DNA from: Janthinobacterium sp. SUN073
GTDB lineage: Bacteria; Pseudomonadota; Gammaproteobacteria; Burkholderiales; Burkholderiaceae_D
NCBI RefSeq assembly: GCF_030397665.1
Contig: NZ_JAPUBT010000001.1
Location: forward strand, 1,196,781 to 1,260,780
Length of the DNA: 64,000 nt
Direction: 5' to 3'
Shown here: positions 1-7,836 of the stretch, one piece after another
Layout of the letters: each line of letters starts with the position of its first letter
How positions within the stretch are numbered: position 1 is the stretch's first letter
Translations under genes and position numbers: made by a program
The notes under the pieces: model-generated
Seen by the model: the letters and a program-made list of their open reading frames with translations, nothing else
The model's database searches: none
What the model was told of the DNA's origin: nothing

Positions 1-689
1 TCGTCTGCCTGCTGGGCGGCAGCGGCTGCGGCAAATCGAGCTTGCTGCGCGTGCTGGCCGGCTTGCAGCCGCCGTCCACGGGAGCAATTCAATTCCTCGA
101 CGCTCCCATGCGCGAACCGGACCCGCGCAGCGCCCTCGTCTTCCAGCAAGCCAGTTTGCTCCCCTGGCTGAACGTCACGGGCAATGCCGGCTTCGGCCTG
201 GACTTCAAGCACCAGCCGCAGCTCACGCGCGAAGCGCACCAGGCGCGCGTGGCGCAAGCCATCGAAGCGGTGGGTTTGAAGGGCCGCGAAAAGCTGTATC
301 CGTCCGCGCTGTCGGGCGGCATGGCGCAGCGCGTGGCCCTGGCCCGCGCGCTGGCGCGCGAACCGGAACTGCTGTTCGCCGACGAGCCGTTTTCCGCGCT
401 CGACGCCATCACGCGCGCCGAGATGCAATCCTTGCTCGTCGACGTGGTGCACCGCTGGCACACGGCCGTGCTGCTCGTCACGCACGATATCGATGAAGCG
501 ATCCTGGTGGCCGACCGCATCTTGCTGATGGGTGGCAAGCCCGGCAACATCGTGCGCGAATGGCCCGTTGCCATCGCCCAGCCGCGCATCGGCCACAGCG
601 CCGAAGTGATCGCCCTCAAGATGGACATCCTCGACGCCCTGCAGGCGCTGCAAAAGCAGGATCAAACGCCCGCCTTTGCTCCCCACTAA
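1..689 (+). CDS. ABC transporter ATP-binding protein, nitrate/sulfonate/bicarbonate type (5' end missing)
   Basis: This is the ATPase subunit of an ABC importer; it would sit on the cytoplasmic face and power uptake of a small anion or organic sulfur/nitrogen compound. The reading frame is open to the left edge, so the start lies outside the window. Visible motifs are Walker A GGSGCGKSS (nt 15-41), the signature LSGGMAQR, Walker B LLFADEP with the D-loop SALD, and a switch histidine in LLVTHDIDEA. The order ATPase, binding protein, permease resembles nrt/ssu/tau loci. Substrate cannot be told from sequence alone. Confidence 0.9.
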   Translation, partial: VCLLGGSGCGKSSLLRVLAGLQPPSTGAIQFLDAPMREPDPRSALVFQQASLLPWLNVTGNAGFGLDFKHQPQLTREAHQARVAQAIEAVGLKGREKLYPSALSGGMAQRVALARALAREPELLFADEPFSALDAITRAEMQSLLVDVVHRWHTAVLLVTHDIDEAILVADRILLMGGKPGNIVREWPVAIAQPRIGHSAEVIALKMDILDALQALQKQDQTPAFAPH

Positions 690-706
690 TCGACCGGAAC
701 TTTCCC

Positions 707-1951
707 ATGACATTCGAAGATCAAAACAAACCCCTGCATATCTGCGCCTCCTCCGATTGCGACTGCGGCCTGACACGGCGCGACTTCCTGCGCATGTCGG
801 CCCTGGCCACGGCCAGCGTCGCTTCGCCCCTGCTGTTCGCCGGCGACGCCATGGCCCAGCAAGGCCCGAAAGGCGACGACCAGCCGGTGAAAATCGGCTA
901 CCTGCCGATCACCGACGCCACTCCGCTGCTCGTCGCCCACGCCCGCAAGCTGTTTGAAGCGGAAGGCTTGCAGGCGGAAACGCCGCGCCTGTTCCGCAGC
1001 TGGGCGCAGATCATCGAAGCCTTCGTCGCCGGCCAGGTCAACGTCATCCATTTGCTGTCGCCGGCCACCCTGTGGGTGCGCTACGGCGCCAAGTTCCCCG
1101 CCAAAGTCGTCGCCTGGAACCACGTCAACGGCTCCGCGCTGACGGTGGCCAACGAGATCAACAAGGTCTCCGACCTGGGCGGGCGCACGGTCGCCATCCC
1201 GTTCTGGTACTCGATCCACAACATCCTGCTGCAGCAAATCCTGTCCTCGAATGGCCTGACCCCGGTCACGCGCGCGCGCAACGCGACCATCAAATCGAAT
1301 GAAGTCAACCTGATCGTGCTGGCGCCGGCTGAAATGGTCTCGGCCCTGGCCAGCAAGTCGATTGCCGGCTACATCGTGGCCGAGCCGTTCAATGCGGCGG
1401 CGGAAAACGCCGGCATCGGCAAAATCCTGCGCTTCTCGGGCGACGTGTGGAAAAACCATGCGTGCTGCGTCACGTTCCTGTCCGAGCGCGACATCAACAC
1501 GCGTCCCGAATGGGCGCAGAAGGTGACCAACGCCATCGTCAAAGCGCAGCTTTGGACGCGCTCGAACCAGGTCGACACGGCCAAGCTGCTGTCGAACGTG
1601 GGCGAGCACCGCTACACGCCGCATCCGCTGCAGGTGCTGACCAAGGTGTTGGCCACCACCGATTACGCGAGCTACGAAAAGCAGGGCCTGATCGTGCACA
1701 AGAACTGGCAGCAGCGCCGCATCGACTTCCAGCCATATCCATTTGCCTCGTACACGGAAGAACTGGTGCGTGCCATCGGTCGCACCAAGGTCGAAGGCGA
1801 TACGCGCTTCCTGGCCAATCTCGATCCGAAATTCGCCGCGCGCGACCTGGTCGATGACCGCTTCGTGCGCAAGGCCATCACGGCAGTCGGTGGCCCGGCC
1901 GCCTTCGGCTTGCCGGCCAATCTGCTGCGCAGCGAAACCGTGGCGGTCTGA
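707..1951 (+). CDS. ABC transporter substrate-binding protein, CmpA/NrtA-like, Tat-exported
   Basis: This 414-residue periplasmic binding protein belongs to the NMT1/CmpA-NrtA-like group that feeds nitrate/sulfonate-type ABC importers. The ATG at 707 is chosen because it begins a compact leader with a twin-arginine motif (TRRDFLRM), a hydrophobic stretch and an AMA-type cleavage site; an open frame further upstream only overlaps the ATPase gene. The mature part starts near QQGPKGDD and has the typical VKIGYLPITDATPLLVA opening. A short Cys-rich segment, CASSDCDCG, precedes the twin arginines and is unusual for a Tat leader. It lies 17 bp after the ATPase and 2 bp before the permease, so the three are surely co-transcribed. 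Confidence 0.88.
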   Translation: MTFEDQNKPLHICASSDCDCGLTRRDFLRMSALATASVASPLLFAGDAMAQQGPKGDDQPVKIGYLPITDATPLLVAHARKLFEAEGLQAETPRLFRSWAQIIEAFVAGQVNVIHLLSPATLWVRYGAKFPAKVVAWNHVNGSALTVANEINKVSDLGGRTVAIPFWYSIHNILLQQILSSNGLTPVTRARNATIKSNEVNLIVLAPAEMVSALASKSIAGYIVAEPFNAAAENAGIGKILRFSGDVWKNHACCVTFLSERDINTRPEWAQKVTNAIVKAQLWTRSNQVDTAKLLSNVGEHRYTPHPLQVLTKVLATTDYASYEKQGLIVHKNWQQRRIDFQPYPFASYTEELVRAIGRTKVEGDTRFLANLDPKFAARDLVDDRFVRKAITAVGGPAAFGLPANLLRSETVAV

Positions 1952-1953
1952 CG

Positions 1954-2718
1954 ATGGCAAAGAAGTTGTTCACGAAGTTCGGCCTGCCCCTGGTGGGGCT
2001 GGCCTGTGCCTTGCTGTTGTGGTCCATGGGCGTGACGGCGCTGGAGAAATCCACACCGATCGCCACCGCCTTCGCGCCGCTGCCCACGGCGCTGGCGTTC
2101 CGGGAAATGCTGGGCGGTTCGGATATCTGGCTGCACGTGGTACTGAGCCTGCAAAGGGTAGCTGTCGGCCTGGGGCTGGCGATCATCATCGGCGTGCCGC
2201 TGGGCGTGCTGGTGGCCATGTCGAAAAGTTTTTCCGGCGCGGCCATGCCGCTGTTCCAGCTGCTGCGCATGATTTCGCCGCTGTCGTGGATGCCGATTGC
2301 CGTGATGGTGCTGGGCGTCGGTGACGCGCCCGTGTACTTCCTGCTGGCGTTTGCGGCCGTCTGGCCGATCCTGCTCAATACGGCGGCCGGCGTGGCGCGG
2401 CTCGACCCGAACTGGCTGCTACTGGCGCGCAGCCTGTCGGCCACGCGCAGCGAGATCGTCTTCAAAGTGATTTTGCCGGGCATTACTGCCGATATTCTGA
2501 CGGGCGTGCGCCTGGCCATCGGCATCATCTGGATCGTGCTGGTGCCGGCGGAAATGCTGGGCGTGTCGGCCGGTCTCGGCTACTTCATCCTCGATACGCG
2601 CGACCGCCTGGCGTATTCGGAGCTGATGGCCGCCATCGTGCTGATCGGGATTTTAGGTTTTATCCTCGACTACCTGGCCCGCGCCGCCCACGCGCGCTGG
2701 CTGCACGTCAAGAATTAA
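1954..2718 (+). CDS. ABC transporter permease, SsuC/NrtB-like
   Basis: This is the integral membrane subunit (254 aa) of the importer encoded by the two upstream genes. It shows about six hydrophobic segments, beginning with LPLVGLACALLLWSMGV. A coupling EAA-like loop is seen around LLLARSLSATRSEIVFKVILPG, which is where the ATPase docks. It starts 2 bp after the binding-protein stop codon, pointing to translational coupling. Its 3' end overlaps the convergent acyltransferase gene by 11 bp. Confidence 0.88.
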   Translation: MAKKLFTKFGLPLVGLACALLLWSMGVTALEKSTPIATAFAPLPTALAFREMLGGSDIWLHVVLSLQRVAVGLGLAIIIGVPLGVLVAMSKSFSGAAMPLFQLLRMISPLSWMPIAVMVLGVGDAPVYFLLAFAAVWPILLNTAAGVARLDPNWLLLARSLSATRSEIVFKVILPGITADILTGVRLAIGIIWIVLVPAEMLGVSAGLGYFILDTRDRLAYSELMAAIVLIGILGFILDYLARAAHARWLHVKN

Positions 2719-3457
2719 GCTGGTCCAGCGGCAGCGCGGCGGCCACCGCCGCCTGCGTTGCCGCCGCCAGCTCACGCCGGTGCGCGTCGGCCGTAGCAAC
2801 GGAAGCCAGGCAGGTCAGGCGCGCCGTGATGGGGGGACCGCTCAGGATCGCCACCATGCTTTGCGCAAAGCTCATGTCGCCGATGAAGTCGACGGCGTGA
2901 TGCAAGGCCCCCTTGTCATCCACATACACGAGCGCGAACGGCTGCACCGGTACTTGCGCATCGATGGCCGCCTCGAACAGATTCGCGTGAAACGGCAAAA
3001 TCCGCCCTTGCGCGGCGGTCGTGCCTTCGGGGAAGAACGCAATGCGTTCGCCCGCCGTCAATTTATCCACCAGCCCCTGGAAAATCAGGCGCAGGTCACG
3101 CTTGCTGCCGCGCGAAATAAAGATGGTGCCGGCGCGCCCCGCCAGCCAGCCGAGGATGGGCCAGGCGCGGATTTCCGCCTTGGCGACGAAACGGCACGGG
3201 TGGACGGCATTGATGACGAAGATGTCGAGCCACGAAACGTGGTTCGCCACCACCATCGCATGGTCGAGTGCCGGCACGCTGTCGGCCGGCAGCGCCACGT
3301 GCACGCCGCAGATGTCGAGCAGCTGCGTCGACCAGCGGCGGATGCGCCGGTTGCGCCCCTCCAGGTCCAGCCAGGGGAACAGCACGGCGCTCTTGGCCAT
3401 GCCGCAGCTCAGGTGAATGGCGATGCGCGCGAGGCGGTAGGTAAGCAGAAGTTTCAA
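2708..3457 (-). CDS. 1-acyl-sn-glycerol-3-phosphate acyltransferase family protein (PlsC-like)
   Basis: A membrane-associated acyltransferase of 249 residues, expected to transfer a fatty acyl chain to a lysophospholipid such as lysophosphatidic acid. The catalytic HX4D motif is present as NHVSWLD, and the substrate-binding FPEGT motif as FFPEGTTAAQG. A hydrophobic N-terminal stretch could anchor it. The start given is TTG; no ATG lies upstream in frame, and an internal ATG (MAKSAVLF) is a possible alternative. It follows pyrC' on the same strand but is separated by a palindromic repeat, so co-transcription is uncertain. Whether it acts in bulk phospholipid synthesis or ornithine-lipid synthesis cannot be told. 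Confidence 0.82.
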   Translation of the reverse strand: MKLLLTYRLARIAIHLSCGMAKSAVLFPWLDLEGRNRRIRRWSTQLLDICGVHVALPADSVPALDHAMVVANHVSWLDIFVINAVHPCRFVAKAEIRAWPILGWLAGRAGTIFISRGSKRDLRLIFQGLVDKLTAGERIAFFPEGTTAAQGRILPFHANLFEAAIDAQVPVQPFALVYVDDKGALHHAVDFIGDMSFAQSMVAILSGPPITARLTCLASVATADAHRRELAAATQAAVAAALPLDQLNS

Positions 3458-3494
3458 ATGACACCAAGGTTGGAAGCAAAGCCATACGGCCGCG

Positions 3495-3589
3495 TAGGTC
3501 GGCTTAGCAGCGCCCGCGAGGCGCTGCGTAAGCCGACAGGAGCCGCCATGGGACTTGTCGGATTACGCGTACCGCTAATCCGACCTACG
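3495..3589. repeat. REP-like double palindrome (copy 1)
   Basis: Two adjacent hairpins lie between pyrC' and the acyltransferase. The first has arms GTCGGCTTA (3498-3506) and TAAGCCGAC (3529-3537) with an inner CAGCGCC/GGCGCTG stem. The second has arms GTCGGATTA (3557-3565) and TAATCCGAC (3576-3584). The whole unit is bounded by GTAGGTCGG and its inverse CCGACCTAC. A related element occurs at 37342-37435, so this is a dispersed family. Confidence 0.85.
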
Positions 3590-3605
3590 GCTCCGATACA
3601 AATAT

Positions 3606-4907
3606 TTAACGCTGAAACGCCACCCGTCCAGCCACGATGGTCGCCTTGACGATGCCGCTCAGCTCATAGCCGAGGAAAGGCGTGTGCTTGCCCTGGCTGG
3701 CCAGCGACGCCGACGACACGGTCCAGCGTGCGGCGGGATCGAAGACGCAGATGTCGGCCGCTTCGCCCACGGCCAGGCTGCCGGCCGGGATGCCGGCGAC
3801 CCTGGCCGCGTCCGACGTGACCTTGGCCACGGCGCGCGCCAGTGGACGGGCGCCGGCTTGCGGCTGCGCCAGCGCATAGTCGTCGGCCCATTTCAGGGCC
3901 AGCGACAGCAGCAGTTCCAGACCCGTGGCGCCGGGCGACGCTTCGCCGAACGGCAGCAGTTTTTCATCATCGTCGACGGGCGTATGGTCCGAGCACATGG
4001 CGTCGACCGTGCCGTCCAACAGGCCGGCGCGGATCGCATCGCGGTCGCGCTGGCTGCGGAACGGCGGCGTGACGCGCGCGTTCGAATCGAAAAAGCCGAT
4101 ATCGGCGTCCGTCAGGTGCACATGGTGCACGCCCACGTCGCAGGTGACGGGCAAGCCTTCGGCCTTGGCGGCGCGGATCAGTTCCAGGCCAGCCGCCGAC
4201 GAGATACGGCACAGGTGCACGCGCGCGCGGCTGGCGCGCATCAATTCAAAGATCGTGTGCAGGGCGATGGTTTCGGACATCACGGGGACACCGGACAGGC
4301 CCAGGCGCGAGGCCAGCGGACCGCTGTGGGCGATGCCGCCGCGACCGATATGCGGATCCTGCGGGCGCAGCCAGACGGTGTAGCCGAAGGTGTTCGCGTA
4401 CTGCATCGCGCGCAGCAGCACGGTGGTGTCTTCGATCGGCTCTTCCGCCTGCGCGAAGCCGATGCAGCCCGCTTCCGTCAGTTCCGCCATTTCCGTCAGC
4501 GACTTGCCTTTCAAGCCCATGGTCAGCGCGCCCAGCGGGTGCACGTGGGCCTTGTTCTGCGTCTTGGCGCGGTATTTCAGCATCTCCACCAGGCCCGGCT
4601 CATCTAACACCGGGTCGGTGTCGGGCGGGCAGACCAGGCTCGTGACGCCGCCCTGCAGGGCCGCCTGCAGTTCCGACTCCAGCGTCGCCTTGTATTCGTA
4701 GCCCGGCTCGCGCAAGCGCGCGGACAGGTCGACCAGACCGGGGGACACCACCAGGCCGGCCGCATCAAAGGTGGTATCGGCCTTGAAACCGGCCGGGGCG
4801 CTGCCCACGGCCAGCACTTTGCCGTCGGCGATAAACAGGTCTTGCAAGCCATCGATGCCGTTGGCAGGGTCGATCAGGTGGCCGTTCTTGATATGTAGTG
4901 TCGTCAT
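3606..4907 (-). CDS. pyrC': dihydroorotase-like protein PyrC' (probably non-catalytic ATCase subunit)
   Basis: This 433-residue protein has the amidohydrolase fold of class I dihydroorotases. The metal-binding HxH of the PGxxDxHxH motif is absent: the sequence reads PGLVDLSARLREPG, with Ser and Arg at the His positions. A further ligand histidine in the usual xHICHxS strand is Arg (VHLCRISS). The Asp of the late SDHxP motif (CSDHTP) is kept. In Pseudomonas-type pyr operons an inactive PyrC' encoded just after pyrB is a structural partner of aspartate carbamoyltransferase, and gene order here agrees (24 bp after pyrB). A functional dihydroorotase should be encoded elsewhere. Confidence 0.88.
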   Translation of the reverse strand: MTTLHIKNGHLIDPANGIDGLQDLFIADGKVLAVGSAPAGFKADTTFDAAGLVVSPGLVDLSARLREPGYEYKATLESELQAALQGGVTSLVCPPDTDPVLDEPGLVEMLKYRAKTQNKAHVHPLGALTMGLKGKSLTEMAELTEAGCIGFAQAEEPIEDTTVLLRAMQYANTFGYTVWLRPQDPHIGRGGIAHSGPLASRLGLSGVPVMSETIALHTIFELMRASRARVHLCRISSAAGLELIRAAKAEGLPVTCDVGVHHVHLTDADIGFFDSNARVTPPFRSQRDRDAIRAGLLDGTVDAMCSDHTPVDDDEKLLPFGEASPGATGLELLLSLALKWADDYALAQPQAGARPLARAVAKVTSDAARVAGIPAGSLAVGEAADICVFDPAARWTVSSASLASQGKHTPFLGYELSGIVKATIVAGRVAFQR

Positions 4908-4931
4908 GCTCGCTTACTCGTCCTTGGGCTA

Positions 4932-5897
4932 TCAGCCCTGATTACCAGCCAAAATACTCATCACCGCCATGCGCACGGCGATACCGAACGTCACCTGCGG
5001 CAGGATCACCGCCTGTGGACCGTCGGCCACGGCCGAATCGATTTCCACGCCGCGGTTCATCGGACCCGGATGCATGACGATGGCGTCCGGTTTCGCCAGC
5101 GCCAGGCGCTCGGGCGTCAGGCCATAGCTCTTGAAATATTCCTGCGCCGATGGCAGCAGCGCGCCGCTCATGCGTTCATTCTGCAGGCGCAGCATGATGA
5201 TCACGTCCACGCCTTTCAAGCCTTCATCCATGTTGGTGAAGGTGCGCACGCCCATTTGCTCCAGGCCGCCCGGCAGCAGGGTGTGCGGGCCGATGGCGCG
5301 CACTTCCGGCACGCCCAGCGTGGTCAGCGCATGGATGTCGGAACGGGCCACGCGGCTGTGCAGGATGTCGCCCACGATGGCCACCGTCAGGTTAGTGAAA
5401 TCCTTCTTGTAGTGGCGGATCGTGTACATGTCGAGCAAGCCCTGGGTCGGGTGCGCATGGCGTCCGTCGCCCGCGTTGACGACGTGGACGTGCGGCTGCC
5501 TGGTGTCGATCAGATGCTTGGCGATCAGGTAGGGCGCGCCCGACTGCGCGTGGCGCACGACGAACATGTCGGCATGCATGGCCGTCAGGTTGTCGATGGT
5601 GTCGAGCAGGGACTCGCCCTTGCTGGCCGACGAGGCCTGGATGTTCAGGTTGATGACATCGGCCGACAGGCGCTTCGAGGCGATCTCGAAGGTGGTGCGG
5701 GTGCGCGTGGAGTTTTCAAAGAACAGATTGAAAACGCTCTTGCCGCGCATCAGCGGCACCTTTTTCACATCGCGGTCGGAAATGCCGACGAACGAGGAAG
5801 CGGTATCGAGGATGTGGTTGACGATAGACTTCGGCAGGCCTTCAATCGTCAGCAGATGTTGCAGTTCGCCGTGTTTATTCAGTTGCGGATTAAGCAT
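4932..5897 (-). CDS. pyrB: aspartate carbamoyltransferase catalytic chain
   Basis: Catalyses carbamoyl phosphate plus aspartate to carbamoyl aspartate, the committed step of pyrimidine synthesis. Length is 321 aa. The carbamoyl-phosphate loop [13 protein letters not shown] is complete, as are the HPTQ motif ([14 protein letters not shown]) and the C-terminal [10 protein letters not shown] segment. The gene overlaps pyrR by 8 bp and is followed closely by pyrC', forming a tight operon. No pyrI regulatory subunit is nearby, as expected for the PyrB-PyrC' type enzyme. Confidence 0.97.
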   Translation of the reverse strand: MLNPQLNKHGELQHLLTIEGLPKSIVNHILDTASSFVGISDRDVKKVPLMRGKSVFNLFFENSTRTRTTFEIASKRLSADVINLNIQASSASKGESLLDTIDNLTAMHADMFVVRHAQSGAPYLIAKHLIDTRQPHVHVVNAGDGRHAHPTQGLLDMYTIRHYKKDFTNLTVAIVGDILHSRVARSDIHALTTLGVPEVRAIGPHTLLPGGLEQMGVRTFTNMDEGLKGVDVIIMLRLQNERMSGALLPSAQEYFKSYGLTPERLALAKPDAIVMHPGPMNRGVEIDSAVADGPQAVILPQVTFGIAVRMAVMSILAGNQG

Positions 5898-6429
5898 GGT
5901 GGGTATCTAGGGTGAGCGTGAATTTTCCATCGTCGGCTTGCTTCAGGACCAGGGCCTGGCCCGCCGGCACGGCAGTGAAGGCAGCCACGAAATCGGCGGC
6001 CACCGGCAGCTGGCGCTCGCCGCGGTCGACCAGGGCGGCCAGCATGATCTTGGCCGGACGGCCATAGTCGAACAATTCATTGATGGCCGCGCGCGTGGTG
6101 CGGCCCGTGTACAGCACGTCGTCGACCAGCAGGATGGTGGCGCCGGCCACGTCAAAACTGATCTGCGTCGGCTTGACGTCGGCATGCAGGCCTTTCTGGG
6201 CGAAGTCGTCACGGTAGAACGACACGTCGAGCACGCCCAGGCGGTCGACCAGTTTCAGGTCGCGCGCCAGGCGTTCGGCCAGCCAGGCGCCGCCCGAATG
6301 GATGCCGACGATGGCCACGTTGGGGATGCCCGCCAGGCCGCTCTGCACCTGCTGCAGCAAGACCGCGTACAGGGCCTCGGCGTCGAGTTGGGAAGGATTC
6401 GTAGGATGCGGCATAGAGTTCTTAATCAT
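5890..6429 (-). CDS. pyrR: bifunctional pyr operon regulator / uracil phosphoribosyltransferase PyrR
   Basis: A 179-residue member of the type I phosphoribosyltransferase family. The PRPP-binding signature reads [14 protein letters not shown]. In Bacillus, PyrR binds pyr mRNA to promote attenuation; in Gram-negative bacteria its regulatory role is less certain. The ATG at 6429 gives [10 protein letters not shown]; a second ATG at 6414 is equally possible, as neither has a clear Shine-Dalgarno sequence. It lies between ruvX (24 bp) and pyrB (8-bp overlap). Confidence 0.93.
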   Translation of the reverse strand: MIKNSMPHPTNPSQLDAEALYAVLLQQVQSGLAGIPNVAIVGIHSGGAWLAERLARDLKLVDRLGVLDVSFYRDDFAQKGLHADVKPTQISFDVAGATILLVDDVLYTGRTTRAAINELFDYGRPAKIMLAALVDRGERQLPVAADFVAAFTAVPAGQALVLKQADDGKFTLTLDTHHA

Positions 6430-6453
6430 TCAGGGAGGGAGTCTAAGGTCAGA

Positions 6454-6852
6454 TTAATAATTCGCGTCGAAATACTGTTGCAGGATGATGGCGGCGGCGC
6501 GGTCATCGATGACTTCGCCGCGTTTGGCGGCGATGACGGCCGAGGAATAACGTTCGTCGACCAGTTCCACCGGCAGGTTGAAGCGGCCATGCACCTGGTT
6601 GGCGAAACGGCGGCAACGCGCGCTCATTTCATGTTCGGTGCCATCCGGATGGCTGGGCAAGCCCACCACGATGCGGCTCGCGCCCCACTCCTTGATCAGG
6701 CTATCGATGGCGGCAAACTTCGGCTCATTCGCCGTGGCCGTGATCACGCTGAGCGGCTTGGCCTGGCAAATCATGCTATTGCCGATGGCCACGCCGATGC
6801 GTTTCAAGCCGAAATCGAAGGCGAGGATGGTGTCGATGGCGTCACCGCTCAT
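6454..6852 (-). CDS. ruvX: RuvX/YqgF, putative pre-16S rRNA nuclease
   Basis: A small RNase H-fold nuclease (132 aa), known as YqgF or RuvX and linked to 16S rRNA 5' processing; it was earlier proposed as a Holliday junction resolvase. Expected acidic motifs are seen in ILAFDFGLKRIGVAIGN, VDERYSS and the C-terminal DDRAAAIILQQYFD. It overlaps yqgE by 4 bp (ATGA), a pairing conserved across many proteobacteria. Confidence 0.95.
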   Translation of the reverse strand: MSGDAIDTILAFDFGLKRIGVAIGNSMICQAKPLSVITATANEPKFAAIDSLIKEWGASRIVVGLPSHPDGTEHEMSARCRRFANQVHGRFNLPVELVDERYSSAVIAAKRGEVIDDRAAAIILQQYFDANY

Positions 6853-7496
6853 GCGTGTCCGGCTTCCGATGCCAGCATCAGGGGATCAATGCCCAGCAAT
6901 TTGATGGCCGCCACGTAACGCTGCTCGATGGGGAAGTCGAACAGGATGTCGGCCGAGGCACCCACCGTCAGCCAGCCGTTGCGGCCGATCTCGTCTTCCA
7001 GCTGGCCCGGGCTCCAGCCCGAATAGCCGATCGACACCAGCATGCGCTCGGGACCATCGCCCTTGGCGACGGCTTCGAGCACGTCGATCGAGGTGGTAAA
7101 TGCGATTTCATCGGTCACCGTCAGCGACGAGGAATAGTGCGCGCCCGGCGTATGCAGCACGAAGCCGCGGTCGTCCTGCACGGGGCCGCCGAACATGATC
7201 GGTTCGTTGATGATGGGCGTGTCGCTGCCGGCCGCCAGTTTCAGGTCGATGCGGTCGAACAGCACTTCCATGGTCATGTCGGTGGGTTTGTTGATGACGA
7301 CGCCCAGCACGCCGTTTTCATTGTGCTCGCAGACGTACACGACCGTGCCGCCGAAGATCGGATCTTGCATGGCCGGCATCGCGATCAGGAAATGGTTGGC
7401 CAGATTCAAGGTGGAGGAACCGGTCGCGGCCGGCTCTCCCACACCCTGCATCAAACGATGTCCTGGTAGAGTCTGGTCAATTTTACTCTTTTTCAT
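6849..7496 (-). CDS. yqgE: YqgE/AlgH family protein (UPF0301)
   Basis: A 215-residue YqgE/AlgH protein of unknown biochemical role. Family features are NHFLIAMPAMQDPIFGGTVVYVCEH, GVVINKP and GYSGWSPGQLEDEI. It carries about 30 extra N-terminal residues before the conserved core; the core could start nearer LNLANHFLIA, but no better in-frame ATG is present. It is the first gene of the yqgE-ruvX-pyrR-pyrB-pyrC' operon, with a possible promoter at 7608-7637. Confidence 0.93.
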   Translation of the reverse strand: MKKSKIDQTLPGHRLMQGVGEPAATGSSTLNLANHFLIAMPAMQDPIFGGTVVYVCEHNENGVLGVVINKPTDMTMEVLFDRIDLKLAAGSDTPIINEPIMFGGPVQDDRGFVLHTPGAHYSSSLTVTDEIAFTTSIDVLEAVAKGDGPERMLVSIGYSGWSPGQLEDEIGRNGWLTVGASADILFDFPIEQRYVAAIKLLGIDPLMLASEAGHA

Positions 7497-7607
7497 ACGC
7501 GATGCTCTCTCTGTGGGCTTGCTGGCAAGTCTCGCTTACCCCGCTATCGTACGCCTGGCGCAAGCTGCCGCGAATGCTGGGCGGCGCGCACCGTGATGCC
7601 AGGCGCT

Positions 7608-7637
7608 ATTCTTGTTATGTTGTAAATTAATGGTCAA
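7608..7637 (-). promoter_or_regulatory. candidate sigma-70 promoter of the yqgE-pyr operon
   Basis: On the minus strand TTGACC (7637-7632) is followed after 18 bp by AAGAAT (7613-7608). This would start transcription near 7600, about 100 nt before yqgE. The match is moderate and based only on consensus. Confidence 0.35.
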
Positions 7638-7678
7638 TTCGCTTTGCCTGCCGACGCATTTCAATGCCAATTGTAAAA

Positions 7679-7707
7679 TTGATTGCACAATCGCTGTCGC
7701 ACATAAA
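7679..7707 (+). promoter_or_regulatory. candidate sigma-70 promoter of phr
   Basis: TTGATT (7679-7684) and CATAAA (7702-7707) are spaced by 17 bp, about 130 bp before the photolyase start codon. Both hexamers match consensus at four of six positions. Confidence 0.3.
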
Positions 7708-7836
7708 CCACCACGAACACACCCGCTAGTTTACACTGAATTGCCGCCGCAGCGACGCCAAAGGCACGACGCGCGCGGCCATAAAGCCCTGTTGGCGGCA
7801 AAAAATGGCTATCTTTGACCCTGAACACGCAAAATA

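Larger units (their letters stand above)
7497..7836. other. 340-bp divergent intergenic region between yqgE and phr
   Basis: The central part (about 7610-7710) is distinctly AT-richer than the flanking genes and holds candidate promoters for both directions, listed separately. Short open frames here have no recognisable protein features and are not called as genes. Confidence 0.6.

Noticed and set aside
686..1960. A 424-codon open frame antisense to the Tat-exported binding protein
   Set aside because: The plus strand gene has signal peptide, operon spacing and family motifs; the antisense frame has none.
3495..3589. Possible CRISPR-like or attachment-site repeat
   Set aside because: The units are inverted, not direct spaced repeats, and no cas or integrase gene is nearby.
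7612..7818. A 68-codon frame before phr
   Set aside because: It lies in the AT-rich promoter region, has no Shine-Dalgarno and no similarity to any family I know.
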